DNA from: Alphaproteobacteria bacterium | GTDB lineage: Bacteria; Pseudomonadota; Alphaproteobacteria; Caulobacterales; Hyphomonadaceae | Length of the DNA stretch: 55,258 nt | NCBI GenBank assembly: GCA_016125405.1 | Contig: WGLW01000053.1 | Location: 1 to 55,258 of the forward strand | Reading direction: 5' to 3' | Shown here: in pieces, positions 1 to 7,322 of the stretch | How positions within the stretch are numbered: the first letter of the stretch is position 1 | How the letters are laid out: every line of letters begins with the position of its first letter | Translations under genes and position numbers: made by a program | The notes under the pieces: model-generated | The model's database searches: none | What the model was told of the DNA's origin: nothing | What the model saw: only the letters and a program-made list of their open reading frames with translations

Positions 1-140
1 TCGAGATAGGCGAGGAAGGCCTCGCCATCCATCGCACCGTCGAGAATGAAGGGCGCGCTCAGTCCCTCGCAGCGCAGGGCGGCGGTGAAGGTCACTGTCT
101 TCCATGTTCCGAAGGGCGCGCTTGCGACCAGCCGTTCACC
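1..140 (-). pseudogene. IS630-family transposase, interior fragment
   Basis: Read on the minus strand, this stretch gives an open frame beginning GERLVASAPFGTWKTVTF and continuing through LRCEGLSAPFILDG to DGEAFLAYL. That order is characteristic of the catalytic middle of IS630-family DDE transposases. The frame runs off the left window edge. To the right the similarity stops abruptly near base 141, and no N-terminal helix-turn-helix part follows. The element is therefore truncated at its 5' end by whatever lies from 141 onward. Family assignment comes from motif memory. Confidence 0.7.
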
Positions 141-267
141 GGGTAAGACTCGCCCCACTGTCGCCGTTTGGGAATCCCCAGATTCCTTCAGACCGGAAAA
201 TGCTTTAGGTTTACCTTCACCTTGGGTAAGCCTAGCCATTCACCTCGACAGCGGCGTGACCGAGCGG

Positions 268-477
268 CGATTTGTCGAGGCGACCGAGGTAAGGCTGATC
301 GGGAAGGAAGCCAACAAACTGGATGATCCGACCGTCGGCATCGACATAGCACGCTATGGTTCCACTGACGCGGCGGCCTCGTCGTCAAAGAAGGCGGAGG
401 GGTGAACCTCCAGCACCTCTGCAAGTTTGCCGAGCGAATGCCAGAGTTGTCGATTATCCCCATACAGGCGTACGATT
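268..477 (+). pseudogene. Degenerate phage terminase-like remnant (frameshifted)
   Basis: One frame reads LDDPTVGIDIARYGSTDAA and is then closed by a stop. Continuing in another frame at about 381 gives VVKEGGGVNLQHLCKFAERM, as though one protein had been broken by a frameshift. The G-x-D-x-A-R-x-G pattern is what one sees at the start of the nuclease domain of large terminase subunits. The match is short and the upstream part overlaps transposase antisense, so the assignment is tentative. No intact start, ribosome site or partner phage gene is visible. Confidence 0.25.
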
Positions 478-500
478 GTCGCTCAGCGTCGAGGTGCTCA

Positions 501-677
501 ATGCCAAATGGTCTTTACCGGGACAGCGGTGGCTGGGTCCACGTCAACTTCGACGGGAAGTTCGAAATGTCGCTGCATCGGAGCGACTACGAAGATCACG
601 AATATCGACCAAAATTCGAGTCGCTGCCTACAAGGCGCGAATACGAGAAGGCTCGAAAGACTCGACCTAAGGCTTGA
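501..677 (+). CDS. Small hypothetical protein (58 aa)
   Basis: The ATG at 501 is preceded by GAGG with a six-base gap, which is a reasonable ribosome-binding site. The product (starts MPNGLYRDSGGWVHVNFDGK) is hydrophilic, rich in charged and aromatic residues, and ends in a basic tail. It has no signal peptide or membrane segment. I do not recognise a family. It lies between the terminase-like remnant and the first copy of a direct repeat, so it may be part of an old prophage fragment. The coding call rests only on the start site and composition. Confidence 0.4.
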   Translation: MPNGLYRDSGGWVHVNFDGKFEMSLHRSDYEDHEYRPKFESLPTRREYEKARKTRPKA

Positions 678-746
678 TGGAGCCGATGCGACTTGTTGTG
701 GATCGCTCCGTCCCAAAGCTCATCGTGAACGAGGCTTTTGCCGAGG

Positions 747-808
747 CGAATTTCATACTGCAGAGCGATGGGGTTTGTGGGCTCAATCTGGAGTTGGCGC
801 GGAGAGTG
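747..808 (+). repeat. Imperfect direct repeat, copy 1
   Basis: This 62-base stretch recurs at 1719-1779. The last 20 bases, GGAGTTGGCGCGGAGAGTG with one more flanking base, are essentially identical, and the first part differs at scattered positions with one single-base gap. The two copies bracket the 269-residue gene at 870-1679. The frame running through copy 1 stays open while the frame through copy 2 is different, so the repeat is not obviously a coding duplication. Confidence 0.75.
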
Positions 809-869
809 TTTATCGATGCTACGGCATCGATCAGACTTCGCGAAGCGGTCGAGCAAAGGAGAGATTGCG

Positions 870-1679
870 ATGGAAGAGGGCAACAAGTCGCCTGACCTCT
901 TTGAAACCATTGTGCGCGAGCGGCAGCAACGCCACGACCTGTATGAGCAGGATGTTCTGGCCTCGTTGGAATTCCAGAACGGCTTGAAATACTTGCAGGG
1001 GATCAGTGACCATTTCTTGATTGCTCAGTCCTATGTGCGGCTGCAGGGCTCAAGATTGTCCGACTGGAGTAGCTACCTGATGCTCCGGTTCGCGCCTCAA
1101 TTTGCTGAGTCCGTGCTTGCTATCGGCTGGAACGCCAAAGAAGGCCTTCAAAACCCGGCGCGGCGAGAACTACGCTTTTTGCTCGAAGCCGCAGTCAAAT
1201 GTTCGGCACGGGATTTTGACACCGTAGCCGGCACACTTGAAGAACGCCTGTCGGGGCTCAATGACCGAGAGAAGCGGTTTGAGGACTATGTGGTGGAGCT
1301 TCGATATTTTGACGATTTCGAACAGCCGAAGGCGGCAAACGACTGTCTACTATCTCTCTACAGCGAACTCTCCAGATACGTGCATCCGACAGAACCTCAA
1401 TTCTTGGAAGCCATTCATCGAGCGAAGAAGGGTGAAACTCCGGGCATGGAAAGTGTCGCCACGCTAAACCACTTCAACAAGTTGGCTTTCCGAGTGTTCG
1501 ATTTGGCTTTAGTTCGAATTTTTTACACGATCGGCCCAAGTATGGCGGGCGATATCTTCACCACCGTGCTAGATGACGAGCCGGACTGGCGGTTTCACAA
1601 GGGCAAATTCATCAATCAAATGTCTCGATGTTTCGACTACAAGCATGAACGGCGCATCCGACGCGGGGAAATCACCTAG
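870..1679 (+). CDS. Hypothetical, mostly helical protein (269 aa)
   Basis: The ATG at 870 follows AAAGGAGA by seven bases, a strong ribosome site that decides the start over longer in-frame extensions. The product begins MEEGNKSPDLFETIVRERQQ and looks largely alpha-helical, with no signal peptide or membrane segment. Around residues 165-180 there is SELSRYVHPTE, and a preceding segment reads RRELRFLLEAAV; such patterns occur in HEPN-like and other orphan helical proteins of mobile regions, but I cannot assign a family. Base composition is visibly more AT-rich than the core genes to the right. Imperfect direct repeats flank the gene, which points to acquisition. Confidence 0.75.
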   Translation: MEEGNKSPDLFETIVRERQQRHDLYEQDVLASLEFQNGLKYLQGISDHFLIAQSYVRLQGSRLSDWSSYLMLRFAPQFAESVLAIGWNAKEGLQNPARRELRFLLEAAVKCSARDFDTVAGTLEERLSGLNDREKRFEDYVVELRYFDDFEQPKAANDCLLSLYSELSRYVHPTEPQFLEAIHRAKKGETPGMESVATLNHFNKLAFRVFDLALVRIFYTIGPSMAGDIFTTVLDDEPDWRFHKGKFINQMSRCFDYKHERRIRRGEIT

Positions 1680-1718
1680 CCGCGGCGCGCGTAGCAGTTG
1701 GCGCATCTTTCAACCCGA

Positions 1719-1779
1719 CGGATTTCGCGTTGCAGAGCAATAGGGTTGCGGGCTTGATCCGGAGTTGGCGCGGAGAGTG
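1719..1779 (+). repeat. Imperfect direct repeat, copy 2
   Basis: Second copy of the repeat at 747-808, same orientation, one base shorter. It lies about 40 bases after the stop of the gene at 870-1679 and just before the next hypothetical gene. Confidence 0.75.
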
Positions 1780-1813
1780 GTAAGGGTTTCCAGTGCGGAC
1801 CTAAGAGGTTCCA

Positions 1814-2314
1814 ATGTGCTTGCCCCAAGGAGTGGATGTACCGGCCACGCTAGCTGCCCTAGAACGCCGCGGAGCGATCCAACGTTACGTATGGTTGCAG
1901 CAACACCGGCTCGACCCTGTGCCTCCCGGTTCGGATTATCGACGACGGTTCAACGGCTACTATCGCCTACAACGTCAATCTCAAGCTTGGTATAATGCAT
2001 TTTATGGATACTTCAGTGAGGTTCGCGAGCTGTTGAACGTTCCTGGAGCCCAATTGCCGACTTATGCTGACGTTCTCCAAGAACTGCACAACCGATGCGG
2101 CCGTGTCGAAGCTTCCTTCGCGAGCAAACTGCTGGCGACACTTGATCCTAACCGCGTAGTTCTCGATCGAATTGTCCTGCGTAGAGCGCAATTGGCCTTA
2201 CCAGCTCGGAATATTGAAAATCGTCAGGCGGCGACAGTTCACGTCTACGAGGCCCTAGTTCAGTTCATGCAAGGTATCCTGACATGCCGGACAATTCACG
2301 ATTCATCGCTGTAA
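1814..2314 (+). CDS. Hypothetical protein, possibly C-terminally truncated (166 aa)
   Basis: The product has RRFNGYYRLQRQSQAWYNAFY near residues 44-64 and a conserved-looking centre, GRVEASFASKLLATLDPN, around residues 95-112. I associate that central motif with a family of bacterial hypothetical proteins of about 200 residues that end in a segment with a conserved tryptophan. That ending is absent here and the reading ends in CRTIHDSSL, so the 3' end may be frameshifted or deleted. The ATG at 1814 has an AGAGG-like site upstream. Function is unknown. Like its left neighbour it is relatively AT-rich and sits next to insertion sequences. Confidence 0.55.
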   Translation: MCLPQGVDVPATLAALERRGAIQRYVWLQQHRLDPVPPGSDYRRRFNGYYRLQRQSQAWYNAFYGYFSEVRELLNVPGAQLPTYADVLQELHNRCGRVEASFASKLLATLDPNRVVLDRIVLRRAQLALPARNIENRQAATVHVYEALVQFMQGILTCRTIHDSSL

Positions 2315-2579
2315 AGCCATTTTGGAGGATGAAACGAGGAAAGCCCTGCTCAGCTGCAGAGCCGGTGCGCATGCCACAGCACTGTACGTCGCGTCATCGT
2401 TGACCAGCAAGGTGCGCCAACGAGGCGCGAGTCTTTCACCTCAACAAATGTGCGAATTGTTTCCGGACATCACTATACCCCCTCCCCCGAACGGGGGAGG
2501 CGCGACACATGACGACGCCCGCCACGACGACGATCGGGAGGGGGACCGCCCTCTCATCTGTCGTCCGCGGATAGCCGGC
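2315..2579. other. Non-coding stretch before the IS21 element, with a strong hairpin
   Basis: No convincing gene is seen. A frame from 2322 to 2585 is open but runs through a hairpin and a His/Asp-rich low-complexity stretch into the IS end. Bases 2481-2500 form a perfect 8-bp stem, CCTCCCCC with GGGGGAGG around loop GAAC. No T-run follows on either strand, so it is not a classical intrinsic terminator. Confidence 0.5.
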
Positions 2580-2774
2580 TGCTGATTCCGACCTGATTGC
2601 GCCCACCGTTCCGGGTAATCGACGCCCGGGTGTTCCGATTAATTGACGCCCACCATTCCGATTAATCGACGCCCACCCTGGCAAGGGGGGCGGCGGTTGG
2701 ATCGGCGGGTCTGATTTGCGAGCGCCGTCGGCGGCGTTGAGGCCCTCTTCTTCGAGCGAACGAAGGAGGGGGCG

Positions 2775-4022
2775 ATGCCTGCCGAGAGGATGTCGATGCG
2801 CCGGGCGCGCGAGATTTTGCGATTGAAGTTTGAGGTCGGTCTGGCTGTGCGCGAGATCGAGCGCCGCACCGGCGTGCCGCGTCGAACGGTGCGGTCCCTG
2901 CTCGATCGATTCAAGGAGCGCGGCTTGACCTGGCCTGTGGGGGAGGCCGTCTCAGAAGATGAGCTGGAGGCCTTATTGTTCAAAGAGGCCGGCCCCAGGG
3001 TTGGCGGGCGAAGGCGGCCCGAGCCCGATTGGGGCGAGGTTCACCGCGAGCTCAAGTCCAAGCACGTCACCCTTCAGATCCTGTGGGACGAGTACATCGA
3101 GCGGCATCCGGATGGCTATCGCTACTCTCGCTTCTGCGAGGTCTATGGCAAGTGGGAAGCTCAGCTGTCCCTGACGATGCGCCAGACCCATAGGGGCGGT
3201 GAGAAGCTGTTCGTCGATTATGCGGGCGATCTTGTGCCGGTGATCGTTGACCGGCTGACTGGCGAGACGCGCGGCGCCCACATCTTTGTCGCAGTCCTGG
3301 GCGCCTCGAGCCTCACCTATGCGGAAGCGACATGGACGGAGGGGTTGGCTGACTGGATCGGCGCCCATGCCCGCGCCTTCCGCTATATCGGCGGCGTTCC
3401 CAAGCTGGTCGTCCCCGATAATCCCAAGGTGGCGGTGATCAAGGCGTGCTTCTACGAGCCCATGGTCAACCGCACCTATGGCGACATGATCGCCCACTAC
3501 GACACGGCGGTCCTGCCGGCGCGTCCCAGAAAGCCGCGCGACAAGGCCAAGGTCGAGACCGCGGTCCTGATCATGGAGCGTTATCTCCTCGGCCGCTTGA
3601 GGAAGCAGCGCTTTTACTCGCTCGCCGAGCTCAACGTCGCCATCGCCGGTGCGCTGGTCCGTCTCAATGACGAACTGAAGGTCCGCCGCCTCAAGGTCAC
3701 AAGGCGGTCGCTGTTCGAGAGCCTCGACCGGCCGCATCTGAGCCCGCTGCCGGCTGAGGACTATGTCTATGCCGAGTGGGGGACGCGGCGGGCCGGCCTC
3801 GATTATCATGTCGACATCGATGGCCGCTTTTACAGCGTTCCCTTCCATCTGGCGCGCGAGACGATCGAGACGCGGGTGACGGCCAACACGGTCGAGCTGT
3901 TCGTCCGCGGGACGCGTGTGGCGGCCCACGCGCGGCTGGCGACCTGCGGCAAGCACACGACCGTTCCAGAACACATGCCGTCCGCGCATCACCAGCCAGC
4001 TCCCGGTCGATCGCTGGCATGA
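2775..4022 (+). pseudogene. istA: IS21 transposase IstA, C-terminally truncated by deletion
   Basis: The ATG at 2775 follows GGAGGG. Residues 10-45 form the N-terminal helix-turn-helix (REILRLKFEVGLAVREIERR and on). The integrase core has its first Asp in FVDYAGD, its second in VVPDN and the Glu in AKVETAV. The C-terminal part is normal through [11 protein letters not shown] at about base 3988, then passes into a short foreign tail ([10 protein letters not shown]). Full-length IstA is usually near 500 residues against 415 here. The tail is istB sequence read out of frame. The DDE core is intact, but without IstB the element is unlikely to move by itself. Confidence 0.85.
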
Positions 4023-4152
4023 TCTGATCGGCGATCCCACCTACGCCGACGCCATCCTCGATCGCCTCGTCCATACCGCCCACCGCATCGCTCTCGATGG
4101 CGACAGCATGCGCAAAGTCCGTACCCGCGGCGGCATCCCCAAATCCGCCTGA
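3988..4152 (+). pseudogene. istB: IstB C-terminal remnant
   Basis: From 3988 a different frame from istA reads [18 protein letters not shown], then [16 protein letters not shown], then a basic tail ending in a stop at 4152. This is the characteristic end of the IS21 helper ATPase IstB. The Walker A and B motifs and all upstream sequence are missing. The junction with istA lies at about 3986-3990. Confidence 0.85.
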
Positions 4153-4397
4153 ACCCTTGACCACGGAGCTGAAACCGAGCTTAGGAAATATCGCCGACGA
4201 CGCCCGCAAGCCGGGCGTCGATTAATCGGAACGCATGGGCGTCGATTAGTCGGAATGGGTGGGCGCAATCATCGGAATCAGCAGCCTGCTCCCCACAGCG
4301 CGAAATGCACCTGTCGCGACGGCGGGTTTCGGCGCTGGCGGTGTCGGACAACATTTTTCTCATCCCCCCCCCCGCGGCCGGGCGGACACTGACCCCC

Positions 4398-4916
4398 ATG
4401 AACCTGGCGCCGCCTTCCTGGCTTCGGGCCGACTGGCTGGTGTGGATGTGTCTCTGGCTGCGGCTCTGGATGCTCCACACCGTCTTCGACCTGTGCGCCA
4501 GGCGGGCGGTGGGCCGACGCTTCGCAGAGGGAGACCTGGACCTGATCGGGCCCTTCCTTGCCGAGGCGGAAGCCGAGCTGGCCTGGGCCATCGCCCGCAG
4601 GGTGCGCCGTCTCGCCGGACGACCCGTTTCCTGTCCGCGCGTGCTTCCGGCCTGTCCGAAGCGTCAGGGCGCGTTCATCCGGCGCTACCGGCAGATCCAT
4701 GTCGACTGCCTGTTCATCGACCGCCGCGTGGCCAAGCGCCTCCGGCGTCTCCAACGCGCTCGGGCTGCTGTTCCCCGTCCGGTGATCGCGACACGCGCCA
4801 CAAGCATCGCGCCAGCGTCAGCAACCATCATCGCCTTCGCGCCGCGCCCGGCGCAGCCCGCCGCCTTCGCCGCGCGCGCTCCGCCTTTCCATCCATCGAC
4901 AAAACTCGCCGCCTGA
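4398..4916 (+). CDS. Hypothetical arginine-rich protein (172 aa)
   Basis: The frame beginning MNLAPPSWLRADWLVWMCLW has a tryptophan/leucine-rich hydrophobic start (about residues 8-30), then a region rich in Arg and Ala, and ends in a proline/alanine-rich tail. There is one possible membrane-associated helix near the N-terminus. I do not recognise a family. It stands immediately right of the IS21 end and points toward the convergent phosphatase gene. Coding is supported by frame length on the strand with more natural composition; the opposite-strand frame is low complexity. Confidence 0.45.
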   Translation: MNLAPPSWLRADWLVWMCLWLRLWMLHTVFDLCARRAVGRRFAEGDLDLIGPFLAEAEAELAWAIARRVRRLAGRPVSCPRVLPACPKRQGAFIRRYRQIHVDCLFIDRRVAKRLRRLQRARAAVPRPVIATRATSIAPASATIIAFAPRPAQPAAFAARAPPFHPSTKLAA

Positions 4917-4960
4917 TCCGCCTTGCAAGCCCCGCTTGCGAGGGCGCCGGCGGTTGCGCG

Positions 4961-5761
4961 TCAGCGCGCCGCGCGGACCTTGCCCTCGATCCGCTCCGCC
5001 AGCTTGGGCGCGAGGCTTGGATTGCCGGCGACGAAATCGCCCTTGCGCGGGTCCGCCTTGTTGAGGCCGATCACCGATCCGCCCGCTTCTTTCACCAGCA
5101 CGAACCCCGCCGCGACATCCCACAGCGAGAGCCCGCGCTCCCAGAAACAGTCGAAGCGTCCGGCCGCCGTCCAGGCGAGGTCCAGCGCCGCCGAGCCGAA
5201 GCGCCGGATCGCCGCCACCTCTCCGCGCACCGCCACCATCTCCTCGACGAACCGTTCGAACCCGGAAACGCCCAGCTGCGGAATACCGGTCGAGACCACC
5301 GCGTCGGAGAGCTTGCGCCGCGAGCCCACCCGCATGCGCCGGTTGTCGAGCCAGCAGCCTTCGCCGGTCTCGGCCCAGAACACTTCGTTGCGCATCACGT
5401 CCAGCACGACGCCGGCCCGCAACTCGCCCTCGCGCTCGAGGCCGATCGAAACCGCGAACTGCGGAATGCCGTGCAGGAAGTTCAGCGTGCCGTCGAGCGG
5501 ATCGACGATGAAACGGTGTGTCTTGTCGGTGCCTTCCGTCTCGCCGCCTTCCTCCATCAGGAAGCCGTAGCCGGGCCGCGCCTTGGAGAGGCGGTCGTGG
5601 ATGATCTCTTCGGCCTTCCGGTCGGCGACCGAAACGAAGTCCGAGGGGCCCTTGCGCGAGACCTGCAGGTTTTCGACCTCGCCGAAGTCGCGCGTCAGGC
5701 GACGTCCGGCCGCCCGCGCGGCGTCGATCATCACGGTGACGGTGGGGGAGGGACGGGACAT
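4961..5761 (-). CDS. suhB: Inositol-monophosphatase-family phosphatase (SuhB-like)
   Basis: A 266-residue Mg-dependent phosphatase. The metal-binding motifs are all present: MEEGG near residue 70, DPLDGTLNF near residue 85, and the C-terminal LSLWDVAAG near residue 208. Family members dephosphorylate inositol-1-phosphate or related sugar phosphates, and SuhB also binds RNA polymerase or NusA in some bacteria; which applies here cannot be told from sequence. Length is normal. I use the ATG at 5761 (MSRPSPTVTVMIDAAR) because the longer upstream frame is not family-like. It is a single-gene unit convergent with the hypothetical gene to its left. Confidence 0.9.
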   Translation of the reverse strand: MSRPSPTVTVMIDAARAAGRRLTRDFGEVENLQVSRKGPSDFVSVADRKAEEIIHDRLSKARPGYGFLMEEGGETEGTDKTHRFIVDPLDGTLNFLHGIPQFAVSIGLEREGELRAGVVLDVMRNEVFWAETGEGCWLDNRRMRVGSRRKLSDAVVSTGIPQLGVSGFERFVEEMVAVRGEVAAIRRFGSAALDLAWTAAGRFDCFWERGLSLWDVAAGFVLVKEAGGSVIGLNKADPRKGDFVAGNPSLAPKLAERIEGKVRAAR

Positions 5762-5933
5762 CGGCGGTTCCAGACTTCGGGGGCGGCGCCTCCCCCTATC
5801 GGGCGAGACGGGTAGCGTGCAAGTCCCGCGCCCGATGGGTAGTGTCTCAGCTTGAATTCCGGGACCGCAAAATGCCGGTTCCGCGCCTCGGGCTAGCTCC
5901 CCATATGCCCAGCTACAAGCGGAGAGGATTGCG

Positions 5934-6125
5934 TTGAGATACTGGGTTACCCAATGGGGTCGCGGAGCATTCCTCAAACCCCGCAGAGCTGTTCGCGCTC
6001 TGGAAGCCTGGGAGACTGTTCAGGCGGCCCGCGGCCGTGGCTTTTCAACCCAGGTGAGAGATCAGCTCGGCAAGCTCGTATCGGATGAAGATTTGGAGGC
6101 CGCAGCCAGCGCCCAAAGGCTCTAG
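5934..6125 (+). CDS. Possible small protein with TTG start (63 aa)
   Basis: The 518 bases between the phosphatase start and the DUF4282 gene hold one plausible small gene. TTG at 5934 is preceded by GGAGAGGA with a six-base gap, an excellent ribosome site. The product (RYWVTQWGRGAFLKPRRAVRA...) is basic at the start and acidic near the end (SDEDLEAA). No family is recognised. The same DNA has an open frame on the minus strand (6045-6248) that lacks a comparable start site. Nothing else is seen in this interval. Confidence 0.35.
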   Translation: MRYWVTQWGRGAFLKPRRAVRALEAWETVQAARGRGFSTQVRDQLGKLVSDEDLEAAASAQRL

Positions 6126-6279
6126 CAAATAATGCCCCGCCGACGTGATCGGTGACGCCGTAAATTCGCGTGGATCGCTACCGGCGAGGAAGAAGAAGGT
6201 ATCGCGCCCGCTGCGGCGGCTTGACGCAGGCGCTGAACGGGATGTCATTGCCGCGGGTCAAGCACGAAAGGGGTTCGTC

Positions 6280-6585
6280 GTGGGCTTTGTCAATTCGCTT
6301 CTTGGTTTCGACAAACTGATCGGCGCGATGCTGGTCAGGGTCATCTATTATGTCGGCCTCGCCGGCATCCTCATCGCGACCGTGATCGCGATGTTCTCAG
6401 GCTTCGGCATGGGCATTATCCAGGGCATCGGAACATTCGTCATCGCGCCAATCGGCGGCTTGATCGCCCTGTTGTGCTGGCGCTTCGTCAGCGAGCTCTA
6501 CATGGTGCTGTTCAAGATCGGCAACGATCTCGCCGATGTCCGCGCCAACCTGATGGCCCGCCCGCCGGCGCCGCCCGCAGCTTAG
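6280..6585 (+). CDS. DUF4282 family membrane protein
   Basis: A 101-residue protein beginning with GTG at 6280 behind GAAAGGGG. It has a short amphipathic N-terminus ([20 protein letters not shown]), a membrane segment at about residues 18-40 and another at about 48-68, followed by the characteristic [18 protein letters not shown]. This architecture matches DUF4282, small inner-membrane proteins of unknown function common in many bacteria. The reading frame extends far upstream but without family-like sequence. The 3' end overlaps the convergent thiE stop by four bases. Confidence 0.8.
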   Translation: MGFVNSLLGFDKLIGAMLVRVIYYVGLAGILIATVIAMFSGFGMGIIQGIGTFVIAPIGGLIALLCWRFVSELYMVLFKIGNDLADVRANLMARPPAPPAA

Positions 6586-7235
6586 CTCTCGAGCCTGTCG
6601 AACAGGGCGTTGAACCCCGCGACAGCCGCCGCGGGGCCTTCGCCGTGCCGCCACACGCCGGCCGAGACGGCAAGGAAATCCGCGCCCGCCTCGACCAGCG
6701 GCGCAGCGTTGTCGAGCGTGATACCGCCAATCGCCACGCATGGCGTCTCGATCATTTCCTGCCACCACGCCAGAAGCTCCGGCTCGGCGCGCGTCGCGGC
6801 GTCCTTTGTGTCGGTGGGGTGGAACGCGCCGAAGGCGACATAATCCGCGCCGGCCTCCGCGGCCTCCAGTCCGAGATGGCGCGAGGCGTGGCACGTGACG
6901 CCGACGATCGCATTCTCCCCGACGATCCGCCGCGCCTCCGCATAGGGCGCATCGCCCTGGCCGACATGTACGCCGTCCGCGCCCAGCGCCGCGGCGAGAT
7001 CCGGCCGGTCATTGATCAGCACGGCGGCGCCGCGATCCTGCACGGGACCGAGAATGCGGCGGCACACGGCGCGGATGTGATCGTCCGGCGCCGGCCGGCC
7101 CGCGCGATCCTTGAGCCGGATCTGCAGCGAGGCGATATCGCCGCCGCTCATCGCCGCATCCAGGTCGCGCGCGAAGGCGTCGACATCGGCGATCTCGGGC
7201 GGCGTCAGCAGATAGAGGCGGCAGCGTCTGGACAT
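6582..7235 (-). CDS. thiE: Thiamine phosphate synthase
   Basis: ThiE joins hydroxymethylpyrimidine diphosphate and the thiazole phosphate to make thiamine phosphate. The 217-residue product shows the TIM-barrel signatures of the family: LQIRLKD near the start, [22 protein letters not shown] at residues 71-92, [10 protein letters not shown], then [15 protein letters not shown], and the C-terminal phosphate-binding VAIGGIT and AVSAGVW. Length is normal. There is no visible TPP riboswitch in the 87-base gap upstream, only a short GC hairpin. The gene follows the TIR-like gene in the same direction and could be transcribed with it. Confidence 0.9.
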   Translation of the reverse strand: MSRRCRLYLLTPPEIADVDAFARDLDAAMSGGDIASLQIRLKDRAGRPAPDDHIRAVCRRILGPVQDRGAAVLINDRPDLAAALGADGVHVGQGDAPYAEARRIVGENAIVGVTCHASRHLGLEAAEAGADYVAFGAFHPTDTKDAATRAEPELLAWWQEMIETPCVAIGGITLDNAAPLVEAGADFLAVSAGVWRHGEGPAAAVAGFNALFDRLES

Positions 7236-7246
7236 GGCCTTCCTGT

Positions 7247-7262
7247 CCGGGACCTGTCCCGG
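7247..7262 (-). other. GC-rich hairpin in front of thiE
   Basis: CCGGGA and TCCCGG pair perfectly around loop CCTG. The structure lies 12 bases upstream of the thiE start and 60 bases beyond the stop of the preceding gene. It could weakly terminate the upstream transcript or mask thiE initiation, but it lacks a T-run, so its role is open. Confidence 0.35.
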
Positions 7263-7322
7263 GGCCGCCCCGTTTGGCGTCGCAGGGGAGCGCGGTCAAG
7301 CGTCGGTTGGTCGCGTCCCGGT

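Larger units (their letters stand above)
2580..4283 (+). mobile_element. IS21-family element, internally deleted
   Basis: The element starts TGCTGATTCCGA and ends with the complement, TCGGAATCAGCA. Inside each end the motif ATTCCGATTAATCGACGCCC recurs: at about 2606-2690 on the left and 4195-4260 on the right in inverted orientation, the multiple-repeat ends typical of IS21. Left and right ends match over roughly 70 bases. Normal IS21 elements carry full istA and istB. Here an internal deletion has removed the istA tail and most of istB, leaving about 1.7 kb. No clear target duplication is visible because the outermost GGC is shared by both ends. Confidence 0.85.

Noticed and set aside
2322-2585. 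Possible 87-residue gene after the hypothetical protein at 1814
   Set aside because: Non-ATG start, runs through a perfect hairpin and a low-complexity His/Asp tract into the IS21 terminal repeat.
4259-5815. 518-residue open frame on the plus strand
   Set aside because: Antisense to the inositol-monophosphatase-family gene and starting inside the IS21 end; no family-like sequence.
7236-7322. TPP riboswitch in front of thiE
   Set aside because: None of the conserved THI-box segments is seen; only a short GC hairpin is present and the gap is too small.
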